DNA from: Chiridota heheva
Taxonomy: Eukaryota; Echinodermata; Holothuroidea; Apodida; Chiridotidae
Direction of reading: 5' to 3'
Assembly: GCA_020152595.1 (NCBI GenBank)
Contig: JAIGNY010002249.1
Coordinates: forward strand, 935,671-999,670
Length of the DNA: 64,000 nt
This document shows positions 22,244-32,930 of the stretch, in pieces. The notes beneath the pieces are model-generated. The model made no database searches. It had not been told where the DNA came from and saw only the letters and a list, made by a program, of their open reading frames with translations. The position numbers and the translations under genes were made by a program. Numbering within the stretch: the stretch's first letter is position 1; each line of letters opens with the position of its first letter.

Positions 22244-24880
22244 ATGGCAAACCAAACTTCATTCAAATCGAAATGTTTTAATATATTACACGAGGAATGG
22301 AGCAGTTCAGATAGTGCAAAATTGAAATGGGTTTCCAAATGTTCTCGTGAATTGAGACTTAAACTTGCATCGATTGGAAATAACGTTAAGATATCTGTCA
22401 AACAACGAAGGAAAGTTTGTGCAGATTGCATTGATAAAATTGTTTTGGAAAGCCTTTTGAGTTCAGAAAAAGTTTAGAAAGTTCTTTGGAGGAACAGGAT
22501 TTAGGTGCCTCAAGTTCTAACATCAACATAGATGATAGGCCTAACGTTAGGGGGCCTAATGTTAGTTCAAATTTCCCTTCCGTGTTTAACGTTGGTGGTC
22601 ATTCGTACTTAGCACCTGCACCTTCTGACGATGAATCATTAACAAATAACCATTTTGTTCTACTCCAAACAAGACAACAAGTCAGTTGGATGAAAATTTT
22701 CTTTTAGACCTGGAATCAGTAAGTACTGCTAGTGATGACAGCGAGTTTAAATTAAAACCATTACGCCTACCACTACCAGTACCATGTTTAAAACGTGACA
22801 TCGAAACACAAACATATTTTCCTTTTAGTTTTACTAAAGACTCTCTAAAGATCTCCCTGAAGAGAAACTTGCAGAGGTTGCAAAGTTTATTGGTGAAATT
22901 CAGAGTGCAGCAGTGAAAGAGGACACAACAAATCTCACTGTTGAAAGTAAAAACATTGACAGCTTAGGCAGTATTGATGTTGATAATTGGTTAAGAGAAA
23001 GAAACTCGTGTGTGGTAAATGTTTTAGAAGGATTAGCTGCTGTAAGATTTATTGAAAGTTAACCAGAAGCAAAAATATTCCATTACAAAGGCCGTGGAGC
23101 ACTGCTACTCCACCCAAAACTCATGTCTTATATTTCCATTGATCTTTTCAGAGAATGTTGTTAGTTACTCAATTGTAAATAGTAAGCTAGTTGCAAACCT
23201 CAATAGCTTTTCAGCTCCTGCTGGAAGTTATTGGACAATAAACCGATGGCTTGATAAGCAGGCTACAGAACCCCTCCCACCAGTCAAAGGAGACTGTTTT
23301 GTTGCCTTCGACAATGATCAGGTTGTTGGAAAATCATACAGTGTAAGAACGGACTCAAAAGTAAAGGTATCTGTTGTGACAAGTGTCTGCGTTGCCGAAG
23401 TAAATTCTGAAAGAGTACTTCAAAAAAATCCTGTGGGGAAACGCACACACTGGCACTGTAAATTGACATCAAAAGAAAAAGATGAAGTCTTATTATATGA
23501 TGGAAGTATACATAAAGAATTGAGCGATATTCAATACAAAGAACTTTATGCTTTCCTTTCAGCAAGTATTGAAAAGATATATACGGAACAGAAACAAAAT
23601 CAAGTGCCTGGAAGTGTGCAAGATAGGATTGATGGAATTGTAAAGGAACAAGAAGAAAAAGATAATTGGATTTTATGTGGGGCATGTGGAACAAGGAATC
23701 GGAAAACAAAGCGGATATGTCAGAACTGTAAGGGCAACCTAAAAGAACTTAGTAGTAAAGATTCAGAACCCACATCATCTAGTATTTCAGCTAAGAAAGA
23801 CCCATCTTTTCGAGTACTGGAAGTCAGTTTTGGAGGCGATGAAACAACAACAAGTAATCCTTCTGGTATATGTAAAGGGCCAGGCACAAAAATAACTCCA
23901 CGAGACCCAATCTTTTGTAACCCAAATTCTTACAAGGCTCTTATAACAGTATTTCAGAAGTTAGGAAAGGACTTCAAAGTGAAAAGTTATGTAGATGATC
24001 AGGAAGTAGAAAGGGAGTGGTTGATGGTGGTGTGTGATGGTTTACCGTACAATCTTGCTCAGAAAGTGTTTCGTGAAACATATAGCTGCTTAGAATGTAA
24101 GGAAAGTATCTTTGGAAAGGAACAGCTGTCAATACACTTGCAAGAGGACCATGGTATACATGACCCGGCTATATTAGAACAGTGTCAGCTTGAATTTGAC
24201 TGGTGTGTATTGAGGATAGGACTTGGCCATTATGAAATGAATATGGTTAAGTCCTACTTCTCATTGAACTGGGATGTAATTCTGAAAGAACTAGCCAAAG
24301 TAATGGGCTTTAAATCTGAAGCTGCTCAGAAATATGCACGAAAGTGTAGTGATTATCACAAAGCGTGGGAGTTGCTGCAAATTTGTTATGAAGGAACAGC
24401 ATGTGAAATAATGTTGCCCTATGTTAGACTTTGCATTAGTGAAAGTGCAATACCAAATCCTGAAGGTTTCCTGAAATGGTTGAAAGGCGTCAAGGACCCA
24501 AACTTTAAGTATCTTCAGGAGCAAGTTCTAGTATATGCGCAAGCAATCATTACTCTTCGAAAAGGTGTAAGGACAAATGATGTAAGGTTGATACATGCAG
24601 GAAAGTTTAAGCATGCTTCCATATTCCATTGTCAGAACCATCCCATTTATCAGATGATTGAGTTAAATGAAGAAATCAACCATCTGATCCAACCAAATGA
24701 AGTAAAAGACTTATCAGACACAAACATATCTTTTTTAAGGACTGGACAACTTGGTAAAGGAGAAGATTTAGATTTTCAGCTGGAAAATCTTAATAAGCAG
24801 AGCAAGATGTGGATAACAAAAGAGTTCCAACAAAAGAGGATTGGCTGAAGACATTCAGGAATTTAGAGAAGCTCAATAAG
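22244..24880 (+). pseudogene. Transposase-like zinc-finger protein, exon 1 (frameshifted)
   Basis: The reading starts at the ATG at 22,244 (MANQTSFKSKCFNILHEEW). It runs through frameshifts near 22,475, 22,680, 22,840, 23,065 and 24,795 to a splice donor AATAAG|GTATTT at 24,881. The longest intact piece is 23,052-24,848 (598 codons). It contains a four-cysteine zinc ribbon of RanBP2-like spacing, CGACGTRNRKTKRICQNC (C-x2-C-x10-C-x2-C, about residue 210), and a C2H2 finger beginning CLECKESIFGKEQLSIH (C-x2-C-x12-H-x4-H, about residue 345). It also has an acidic-residue-bearing region FDNDQVVGKSY near residue 106 that may hold catalytic acids. The placement just inside an inverted repeat suggests the transposase of the 12.6-kb element. 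No named superfamily is claimed. Confidence 0.7.
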
Positions 24881-25256
24881 GTATTTATATTGCATTTAAA
24901 ATCTTTGCAGACCTTTTTCATTGTGTGTATATAAAATTAAAAAAAAAGACATGGAAAATGGACAGGTTTGTTCATGAAAAGTTGCAAAAGTAGGCAACCT
25001 GATTAAAAAAATGTTTATCTACTGTAAAGGCATTATATGCTATTTTGATTTAAAATTTAAAAACAAAAATGTAAAAAAAGCAAAGAAAAATGCACCACAA
25101 TTTGTTGAAAAATGACCATGATTTTACAGCAGTTTGAATTTCTAGATCCATGTACAGTATCATGATTAGATGCCAATTTGTGATATCAACAGCAAAGTCC
25201 AATCTACCCAAATGCGAATCTTTTTTTTTTAATCCTGTGGCACCATAAATTTCTAA

Positions 25257-25593
25257 TGCACTTGTCAGTTGTATGACTCACCCCTACTACCCCGGCAAAC
25301 CCCTATTACCCCGGCAATGTCAGTCAAAGGTGAGTCATTGACATATGAAATAGTGACTCACATTGCGTCATTACCAAATTGTCAGTCACCAGAGTGACTG
25401 GGGTGGGACAATTACTTTAGACCCATTGACTTTGTACAGGGGCGATTTATTTGGGGTAAGTCATTTTACAAAAAATGTCAGTCACCTAAGTGACTGAGGG
25501 GTACGTCAATGTACATGTTTTGTCCACCCACTTTGGTGCAATGGCTCACTTTGTCCGGGGGTGTAGGGGTGAGTCACACAATTGACAAGTGCA
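25257..25593. mobile_element. 337-bp PIF/Harbinger-type MITE with TAA target duplication
   Basis: Inverted ends of about 31 bp: left TGCACTTGTCAGTTGTATGA, right (reverse complement) TGCACTTGTCAATTGTGTGA, both continuing CTCACCCCTAC. They are flanked by TAA at 25,254-25,256 and 25,594-25,596. A three-base TWA duplication is the hallmark of the PIF/Harbinger superfamily. The element has no coding capacity. A diverged internal fragment occurs in opposite orientation at about 34,900-35,030. Confidence 0.85.
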
Positions 25594-25849
25594 TAATACC
25601 TCCTGGCACTTTGTCGCAGGCCGTTAAACCTCAACAAACAAACATGGTATTACTGTATATACCATAATCACTGATCAAAAATTCTTAAAACTTGATCAAA
25701 CATATATCCAAAGCAAAATATGCATTCTGAAATTTACTTACATGTAGGCTGTCACTTTAAAAACATAAATAGATTACAATGTAAGATTTTGAACTGTCAT
25801 ACTGCATTATGTTATTTCACATAGTGTACATGTATATAATGTATATAGC

Positions 25850-26012
25850 ATAGCAAGGTTTAACGTCCCGAAAGCATCAGTGCTGGACATTATATCAAGA
25901 CGGCCACGGCCTTTGATAACCAGTTGTGAACTCACTGGTTGTCACCGCGATATGAAACCGGGACGTGCGGGTGAGAGGACAAAGCACTAACCACTACACC
26001 ACGGAGGTCTGT
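25850..26012 (-). mobile_element. tRNA-derived SINE
   Basis: Read on minus, the head is CCTCCGTGGTGTAGTGGTTA, an RNA polymerase III A-box region like that of tRNA-Asp/Glu. About 35 bases later comes GGTTTCATATC, a degraded B box in place of GGTTCGATTCC. The tRNA-like head is followed by an unrelated body (GGTGACAACC ... ACGGCC). It lacks a closed acceptor stem and has B-box changes, so it is a retroposon and not a functional tRNA gene. Confidence 0.75.
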
Positions 26013-26594
26013 TATGCATATGCATATATGCATGCATATATTATATGCATGCAATGACTCATGTGTGTAAACTTTAGCTGACTCTGCAGACTTTTGTTCA
26101 CTTACATTATTTGATAGACATTATGTCAGCAACAAAATTTCATTTTCAATCAGCCCCTTACAAACTAAAGTAGTGTTCATGTACATGTATACTGAATATA
26201 TTTTCACAATGTGGTCTTTCCATACAGTAGCTGTAAAAATATGATGCATTCTCTGAAAGTGTCAGTGAGTTGTTTTTTTTGTGTGTGTGGTTCCAAACTA
26301 AAATTTAAAATTTCTTAAGTCATATTGGCTTCAGGATGTTAAACTTTGCTATGCTATATACATTATATACATCTTGGCCTTTTCTCAAGTTTTCTTGACT
26401 GATTTGAAAATTTAATAAGAGTTTAATCTTATTGAGAATAAAAAGAGAATTATGAGCAGATCCATGTAAAAGTGTAAACCAGTAACTTTACTGTGCCTCT
26501 TAGGGAAAAAAATGTTTTTCCATTGGAATTTTGGAAGAAATATAACAGGTTTTTAAAATAAATAACTAAATGAGATTTTGTTTTATATTTCCAG

Positions 26595-27155
26595 ATGAGA
26601 ACACAGACTCTTAAGCAAATGGGATGTACAGATCCAAAGGAAACATTGTCTACTGAAACAAGACACAAAGCTCAGGACAGGGAGATTGATGCCTGGAGAG
26701 TTTATCTTCGCAAAAGCAAGTACCTTTCAACTCCAATGCAAGATGCAGTAATGAGAGCTTTAGATGGAGAAGAGTTAGATCCCCAGCTTGTTAACTTGAG
26801 TGATATAGGATGGGAAAGAAGAAGAGCTATTTTTCAAGTGAAATTTTGTGATGAAGACCCATCGACAGTACCAGAACCTTGCTTTGTGTTGCCAAGTGAC
26901 CGTCTGGCTTATCATGACATCCACAATCAAACCAAAGACAAAATAGCAGAAAGAATACTGAAATTACTGGAGGAACTAAGCAACGAAATGAGGGCAAACG
27001 AATTGCGCTCAGAGTGGGTTAAATGTAAGCAAAGAAAGAAGGAGGACTATATTAACTTCTTTGAAAGAGTCCAAGCGGAGTTGGATACAGAAAGGACAGT
27101 ACTTGTCAAAGTGACAGTTGAACCTGACCCTCAATTTGATGATTATGCAAATTAG
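26595..27155 (+). CDS. Transposase-like protein, exon 2
   Basis: An open frame of 186 codons following a clear acceptor (TTTCCAG|ATG). The translation begins MRTQTLKQMGCTDPKET and has a charged helical stretch (LSNEMRANELRSEWVKCKQR) before ending FDDYAN. It has no frameshift, unlike exon 1, and codon-like character throughout. The frame continues that of the last segment of exon 1 after the frameshift near 24,795. No domain was recognised. Used alone, the ATG at 26,595 would also permit an independent short protein. Confidence 0.6.
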   Translation: MRTQTLKQMGCTDPKETLSTETRHKAQDREIDAWRVYLRKSKYLSTPMQDAVMRALDGEELDPQLVNLSDIGWERRRAIFQVKFCDEDPSTVPEPCFVLPSDRLAYHDIHNQTKDKIAERILKLLEELSNEMRANELRSEWVKCKQRKKEDYINFFERVQAELDTERTVLVKVTVEPDPQFDDYAN

Positions 27156-27971
27156 TGAAAATTGTGACAGTGTTGAGAAAAATCTTTCCATTGTGTAAAT
27201 TATTCCTGCTACAATGTTATTGGAGATATGGCAAAACCATAATGTTTTTGTTAAGAATTTCCTGCAGGACTTCACAAAATTTACATAAAATATGCAAATT
27301 CATGCCAGAAATAAAAATGCCGTATAACGGTCAATATAAGTTGACTGATTTTTATGAAATTTTGGGGTACTAAGAGTTTCTAATAGATTTTAAGGCAATT
27401 TAGCTAATGTTGCATCTGCATGTTCAAATACCTTTAATCACTGCTTATTTTGTTGTAACACATGTGTTGCGGCATCTTGTAATGTAATAGTGCCATCCCT
27501 TTTACAGTCCTTATGACTCGTTATGATTAGGTCAAGCCATGCCGTGAATTTGTGGCGATATTCAGAAAATATGTATCTGGTCTTCCCCGGCTAAAATTAG
27601 ACACTGATGATGGCAACATTGCAGAATGTATTACAATGCCAGTATCTTTGTGATTGCCATTGTAGTGAGGGAGACGTTTCAGAATATTTCACCATTATTG
27701 ATAAAGGTAGCATTCATTTCAAATCATTGTTTATAATTATTTAACATGCTTTACAGACAAGTATTTCAGAAATGTATTCATATTTTATATCTTCACAGTG
27801 AATAGTGTTGCACAGAGCAGGAAATAAAGAAATACAAGAAGCTGTGTAAACGAGTTTTACTTTAAGACCCTCTGTGGTCAAAGAATCTAGAACAAGGTAT
27901 GACTACTGAACTATTCCTTCAAATAAGTATAAATACTACTTGTGATACAGTTCATCACGTACAGTATACAG
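27156..27971. other. Unassigned interior of the 12.6-kb element
   Basis: The 3' flank of the transposase-like gene. AT-rich, with AATAAA at about 27,310 and 27,823 as possible polyadenylation signals. No gene was seen. Confidence 0.4.
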
Positions 27972-28387
27972 CAGACCCCTATCTTTGCTGTTTCACAAGG
28001 GCGGCCCGCCCTTCCCATCTGTGGGTCCGCCCTGCCCCCTGGAAGTCCGCCCTGCCGCGTTTGGGTCCTCCCTGCCCCTCATGAGAAAAAATGTAATTTT
28101 TCTATTAATTTTTTTCTTTTACTTAATAATCTCGATTAGCCTCATAAATGAAATACTTTACACGGATACAGAACCCAGAACGATAGACTGTTCCTTATCG
28201 TCAGAATAGCTTCATTCTCAGGTAAATGATTCTAAATAAAATCCCGAAGCTTCTCCACTAGGGGATTGAGCCTTAAGGGTGCCCCTGGACTCCACGCCGA
28301 AAAGACGCAGCGTTTCGCGCGCGCAATAATGTGCCCCTCAACAAGTATAGCACCCTTCCCCCCTTTTTAAATCAAGCTAGGGGTCTG
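27972..28387. mobile_element. 416-bp MITE, second full copy of the CAGACCCCTAG family
   Basis: The ends are CAGACCCCTATC and GCTAGGGGTCTG, flanked by TACAG and TGCAG, a 5-bp target duplication with one mismatch. The interior aligns with 14,397-14,828 throughout. It is inserted inside the 12.6-kb element, so it is younger than that element. Confidence 0.85.
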
Positions 28388-28834
28388 TGCAGTACATGCT
28401 TATACTACTAACATACCCCCAATGCATATTCATGGGCATCAGAAGGGGCAAATACAGCAGCCTGTAAATCCCAAACATTTGACAAATCATATGCAAAATG
28501 ACATTAATTGTTGAAACAAAACTGTGATGACCTTTAACCGCCTCTGGCGTACGCAAACACAATCAAGCTTAATATAAATGTATGTGTACCGATTGAAGCA
28601 CTAGTTTTAAAGTATATTATAGTCACTATTTGTATAAATTGATGGCAAGAGTGGCGAGGGAAGACTAAAAATTACAGATTTCATTTCTTTGCATCATGTT
28701 ACAGGCTATAAATAGCAAATGTACTCTCATACACAAATCAAAGATTAAAGTTTTTCATCTAGGGTTTGATTACATTAATAGTCAAAGTTAAATGGAGAAA
28801 CTAACTTGATAAAAAACACTAGCTACATTATATA

Positions 28835-29290
28835 TCAAATAAAAAGTAAAAATAAATTAATGCAAAGAAGTAAATGAATACCCTTATCATAAACCTAAAG
28901 TTTATACTTTTTGTAATTACTGCAAGAAGAAATAAGAAGTCATAAAAGACATCTATGAAAAAATGCAACCTTTTGAAACAGTTCAACGTTGTCATTTTTT
29001 CAAGGTGCTATTGTTCAATATAGAATATTTCATCTTATTATTTACATTTGAAGAGAGATATCAAGTTTCAAACAAAAAGTAAAAATGGATGAATACAAAG
29101 CAGTAAACAAGTACCCTTATTATACCTACAGCATATATTTTCTGTAAATTACTGTTAAAAGAAATGAGAAATTATAAAAGACATCTAAGAAAAATGCAAC
29201 CTTTCGAAACAGTTCAACTTTGTCATATTTTTACTGTACTATAATTCAATATAGACTATTTCATTTTATTATTTACATTTGAAGAGACTT
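28835..29290. repeat. Two-copy tandem duplication, period about 232 bp
   Basis: The segment from about 28,835 to 29,066 recurs from about 29,070 to 29,290. Matching blocks include ACAGTTCAACTTTGTCAT/ACGTTGTCAT, TTATTATTTACATTTGAAGA and TAAAAGACATCTA(T/A)GAAAAA. It is diverged and non-coding. Confidence 0.75.
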
Positions 29291-29660
29291 AACTATATAA
29301 CGAACACTACAGCATGCTTAACCCAATGAATGTTAAAAAGTATTATCAAAAAATGGTTTAACATATTGTTTGATTTTGGCAATATAATGGAAAGCGCCTT
29401 TGGTTACCTGAACACTCAAAATAACTCACAATATTTCAATACAAGATAAATTTCAACTTATTATATTAAACTTGAAATGCCCATCACAATAGCACCATAA
29501 CATTTACTGGCAGAAAAATATGGAATACACTGTAAGGCAATATTTACTGCACATGGTAATGCAGATTGCCCACATTATTTGAAACATAACAGGATATGAC
29601 TCAAAAAAGTGATTGCATAGAAAATCTCATTACTTGTTGTGCTCCTTAAAATTTCAAACA

Positions 29661-29699
29661 GTCAGACCCGGCCTGATTAATAAGCAGGTCGGGTCAGAC
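29661..29699. repeat. Small hairpin with CAGACCCGGCCTG arms
   Basis: GTCAGACCCGGCCTG, a 9-base loop, then CAGGTCGGGTCAGAC form an imperfect 15-bp stem. No nearby gene suggests a terminator. It may be the end of a small repeat element. Confidence 0.5.
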
Positions 29700-30496
29700 T
29701 TTCCCTCTTTATTTTCTTTATTCTGAAAACCACAAGTAATTAGAATCAAATTCCCTTATCAAAGGCCCCATTGTATTGGTTCTCCTGGTTGAGCATTTAT
29801 TCTAAGTGTGATAAGTGGTCTCATTATTTGCTACAGTAAGTTTGTGGTCATAATTTACTAGAATAAATTTAAAGGAAAGGAACAAGTCATGTCCTACATA
29901 ATAATTTGTGATGGCAATATCCTATGTAAAAGATACAATCATCAGATCATTACAATGAATTTAAGGAGACCAATTTGAAAGTTAGGTGGGGACTGAACGG
30001 AACATAAAACGGTTCTGTAACCGCAGGGGGACAATTATGTCAGGGTGGATTCTTCTGCAAATCATCTCACGCAAAGTTTTCAGTGGGAATTTTTTAATGA
30101 CTTTTTGTTCTAAATAAAATGCAATAAAGAAGACAATATTTTTTATAAATGCCAATGCATAATTGAACTGCTTTTAGTATTTTTTTGGTAATTGAGCCCC
30201 TACTAAAAGTTAAATCCATATAACTCATTGTGTAATGTGATGCGTATTATAAAGTGTACTGAAGAAATATTGTATATAATAATAAAACATATACACAGGT
30301 TGCAACAACACAAGTTAAAATCAGAATTAAAATTGGATATAAACCATGACAACAACAAAACGTTTCATTAAAGGTTGTTTAAGATGAGGCCACCTTCACA
30401 TTTTTAGTAAAAGTTTGTGAAATCAGGATAGGGCAACCGTCATTTTTTACATAAACTTGTTTTGATTAAATAGGTAAAAATTTGTTTACAACCTGA
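29700..30496. other. Unassigned interior of the 12.6-kb element
   Basis: AT-rich sequence 3' of the chromodomain gene. No open frame or repeat was recognised. Confidence 0.4.
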
Positions 30497-31338
30497 TTAT
30501 TTTAAAAGGAATTTATTAATCAAGGTTCTGTCAAATATGTTTCCTGAAGGTTCCCACGTATTATGTTTTTTATACCACCCTTTCCACTTAACCAGGTACT
30601 CCAATCCATTCCTCCCCATCCTGCTATTTTTGATCTTTTTGCCATGTAAATGTCACTCTGAGTGTCATCCATCTCATCATCAGAACTTGAAGTTACACTG
30701 GTTAGATTTCCTGCGACTTTTTTCAGAATGCTCAGTGGCTCAGAATCCGAGTCTGAGACCATTGTCATCTCCATTTCTTCTTTTTTCTTTCTTTAGCCAT
30801 CTGTGGTGATGCAGATGCATACTGGTCTACTGTTTCATATGTGCTTGTCCCTGGCACTTCAGTTAGGTAAGACTTGGCAGGTCCACTTGATGTATGGGAG
30901 GAACAATTTGCAACTTCTTCGTTATCCATCTGTGGTACAGATACCCACTGATCTTCTTTTTCCATTCCACATGTGCTTGTCCCTGGCACTTCATTTTGGT
31001 TTGAACAGACAGGTCCAATTGTTCCAGGCATGATAATACGCATATGGGATTTTTTTTTTTGTCGGTGATGGCTTTGGAACAGTGTTAGAAGAAAAATAAA
31101 TTTCCTTAGCTTTTGGACAAAGCTTATGAAGTTCCCCACTTTTGAAGAGCTGCATTGTTTTTTTCTGTTCCGCCAAGCTTCAGTTTATTTTTTGATCTTT
31201 TATATTTAAAAAGACCTCACAGCCGGTAATATGTGCAAGTTTCTTTGCCTTAGAAAAAATAGTTTTTATCCTCTCATTTTTGTATACTTCTAGTTCTATT
31301 ATTGTGGACAGTGTCTTTGACTTTTTGCTTTTCTCCAT
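30497..31338 (-). pseudogene. Chromodomain protein with MADS-like N-terminus, in the 12.6-kb element
   Basis: Minus-strand reading starts at the ATG at 31,338 (MEKSKKSK). Residues about 22-47 (NERIKTIFSKAKKLAHITGC, then EVFLNI) resemble the helix-strand core of a MADS-box DNA-binding domain. One in-frame TGA at 31,180-31,182 follows, then a frameshift at a poly-A run near 31,055. Next come two tandem copies of an EVPGTST...QYASASPQM-type linker (30,790-31,000) and an acidic serine-rich stretch (SDSDSEPL, SSSDDEMDD). After a further frameshift comes a convincing chromodomain, LEYLVKWKGWYKKHNTWEP (about 30,535-30,605), which has the methyl-lysine cage and W-E-P motif. Such chromodomains are used by transposons to target chromatin. 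It lies convergent to the transposase-like gene. The chromodomain is secure; the MADS likeness is tentative. Confidence 0.65.
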
Positions 31339-32818
31339 GCTCTTTTGGCATTTTCTGTTATTTTGTTGTTATTACATGTAAACCAGAAAAAAGATAGAAA
31401 AAGATATGGAAGTTAGCAGAAATATACATGAATATTGTTGTTTAACTTATTACATTTGTATTGGTCTAATAATGTAGTCACAACTACCTTACAAGCACCT
31501 AAATTAGCAATCAGGCTTACATACAGCAAGCCAACAATAGAATTGCAACATGCAGGCTTAAAGTTAAATAAATATTGACCCAAATTTCAGCAGTCACTGT
31601 CAGTCAACTTGGCACAAAACCAATTCGGTATAGACCAAATCCTCACAGAACCAACTCTGTTGTACTACCAACTCGACATTGTACTGATATCCGGTGCATC
31701 CCTACTGAAGTAGGGTAAATCGAACAAATGACAACATGCAATACAATACACCAAATTACAGTTCAGTCCGCCATTTTGAGTTGCGAGTATACAAACAAAA
31801 TTCCTTATTGACTGCAATGATAACAAATGTTTAATGTCACTTTATCTAAAATTATGTCGATTTGATTTATTTCTTTTCTCAATATGTTATGTACCGTTCA
31901 GTATTTTAGGTAATATTAAGTCATCAGGAAAAAACCCATGTCGTCCTAACACAGGCAGGAAGTGAATTTTTAAGCTAATTTTTAAACGTAGGTCATGTAC
32001 ATGCGTTTTTCAAAACGACGCACAATAAAACTATGCATATACCAAGAGCGTATTTTGCTGTGCACTTGTTGTATGTTTACTTGCTGTGCGCCCGTCTGGT
32101 TTGTTTACTCGCAACTTAAAGGTAAACGTACTTGTGCGTATGAGCAGACTGGAACTTTGAACTGGTGTACAAAGGTCTAAAAAAAGTGTTTGTTAGTGAA
32201 TATATAGAACATATTTTTGTAAGTCTTTTAACTTAACATTAAAACCACTAAAACATGCTAGTGAAAAAGAAAACAAACTATACAGTTACTTTTAAAAATG
32301 AGCATACCCTGTCACTGTATTAATACATATTGAAAATTTTAAAACTCCAACAATACAACTGAAAAAATCGTGCAATGATGTATTCCTCAATTAAGATTCT
32401 CATCCGTCTTTCAATGTACTTCATTGAATTAAATAACTGACATGTTAATTTTATCTTGTTCATTTTAGAAACAAAACAAAGCTTTTCGCACAGTCCATCA
32501 CACCATGAAAGTACATATTATACAAACAAATGTCATTTTCGTGTCATAGCGTAACATTTAATGACTACTTTTTTCCACAAAAACATCTCGTTTTCAGTCA
32601 TTCCGGGGTGCGGATTTTTGTTCTTTTGCTGATATATCATGACAAATTGAACAATAGGTCGATTTCTGGAAGTTTTTAGTTCATATATGTGCAATTTAGG
32701 TGTAAATCACAATTGTGTTTGACCGTAACTATAAGTGCCCCAATACTAGTCTATAGGTAGACAGGCTAGGCGTAGATTGAATTTGGGGTGAGATAGGGAC
32801 CCCACCAGCTCAGTACGT
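31339..32818. other. Unassigned interior of the 12.6-kb element
   Basis: This stretch lies upstream of the chromodomain gene on minus. An additional 5' exon might lie here but none could be identified. The plus-strand frame at 31,995-32,180 has no recognisable motif. Confidence 0.35.
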
Positions 32819-32930
32819 GCCGAGTTGGGTTAGTGCCGAGTTGGATTAGTGCCGAGTTGGATTAGTGCCGAGTTGGATTAGTGCCGAGTTGGATTAGTGC
32901 CGAGTTGGATTAGTGCCGAGTTGGATTTGC
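32819..32930. repeat. 16-bp tandem repeat, 7 copies (GCCGAGTTGGATTAGT)
   Basis: Seven nearly identical head-to-tail units within the right arm of the 12.6-kb element. Non-coding. Confidence 0.97.

Larger units (their letters stand above)
24881..26594 (+). other. Intron of the transposase-like gene, carrying MITE and SINE insertions
   Basis: Donor AAG|GTATTT at 24,881 and acceptor TATTTCCAG at 26,594. Joining them keeps the frame that enters the intron (ending EKLNK) open into the next exon (beginning MRTQTLKQMG). A Harbinger-type MITE (25,257-25,593) and a tRNA-derived SINE (about 25,850-26,012) lie inside. At 26,010-26,050 there is a short ATGCATAT-rich palindromic run. Confidence 0.65.

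Noticed and set aside
22231-24524. Minus-strand open frames opposite the transposase-like gene
   Set aside because: Shadows of the plus-strand gene. The plus frames carry zinc-finger motifs and continue across a good intron.
25850-26012. Functional tRNA gene on the minus strand
   Set aside because: A- and B-box-like sequences are present, but the acceptor stem does not close, the B box is altered and an unrelated body follows. It is better explained as a tRNA-derived SINE.
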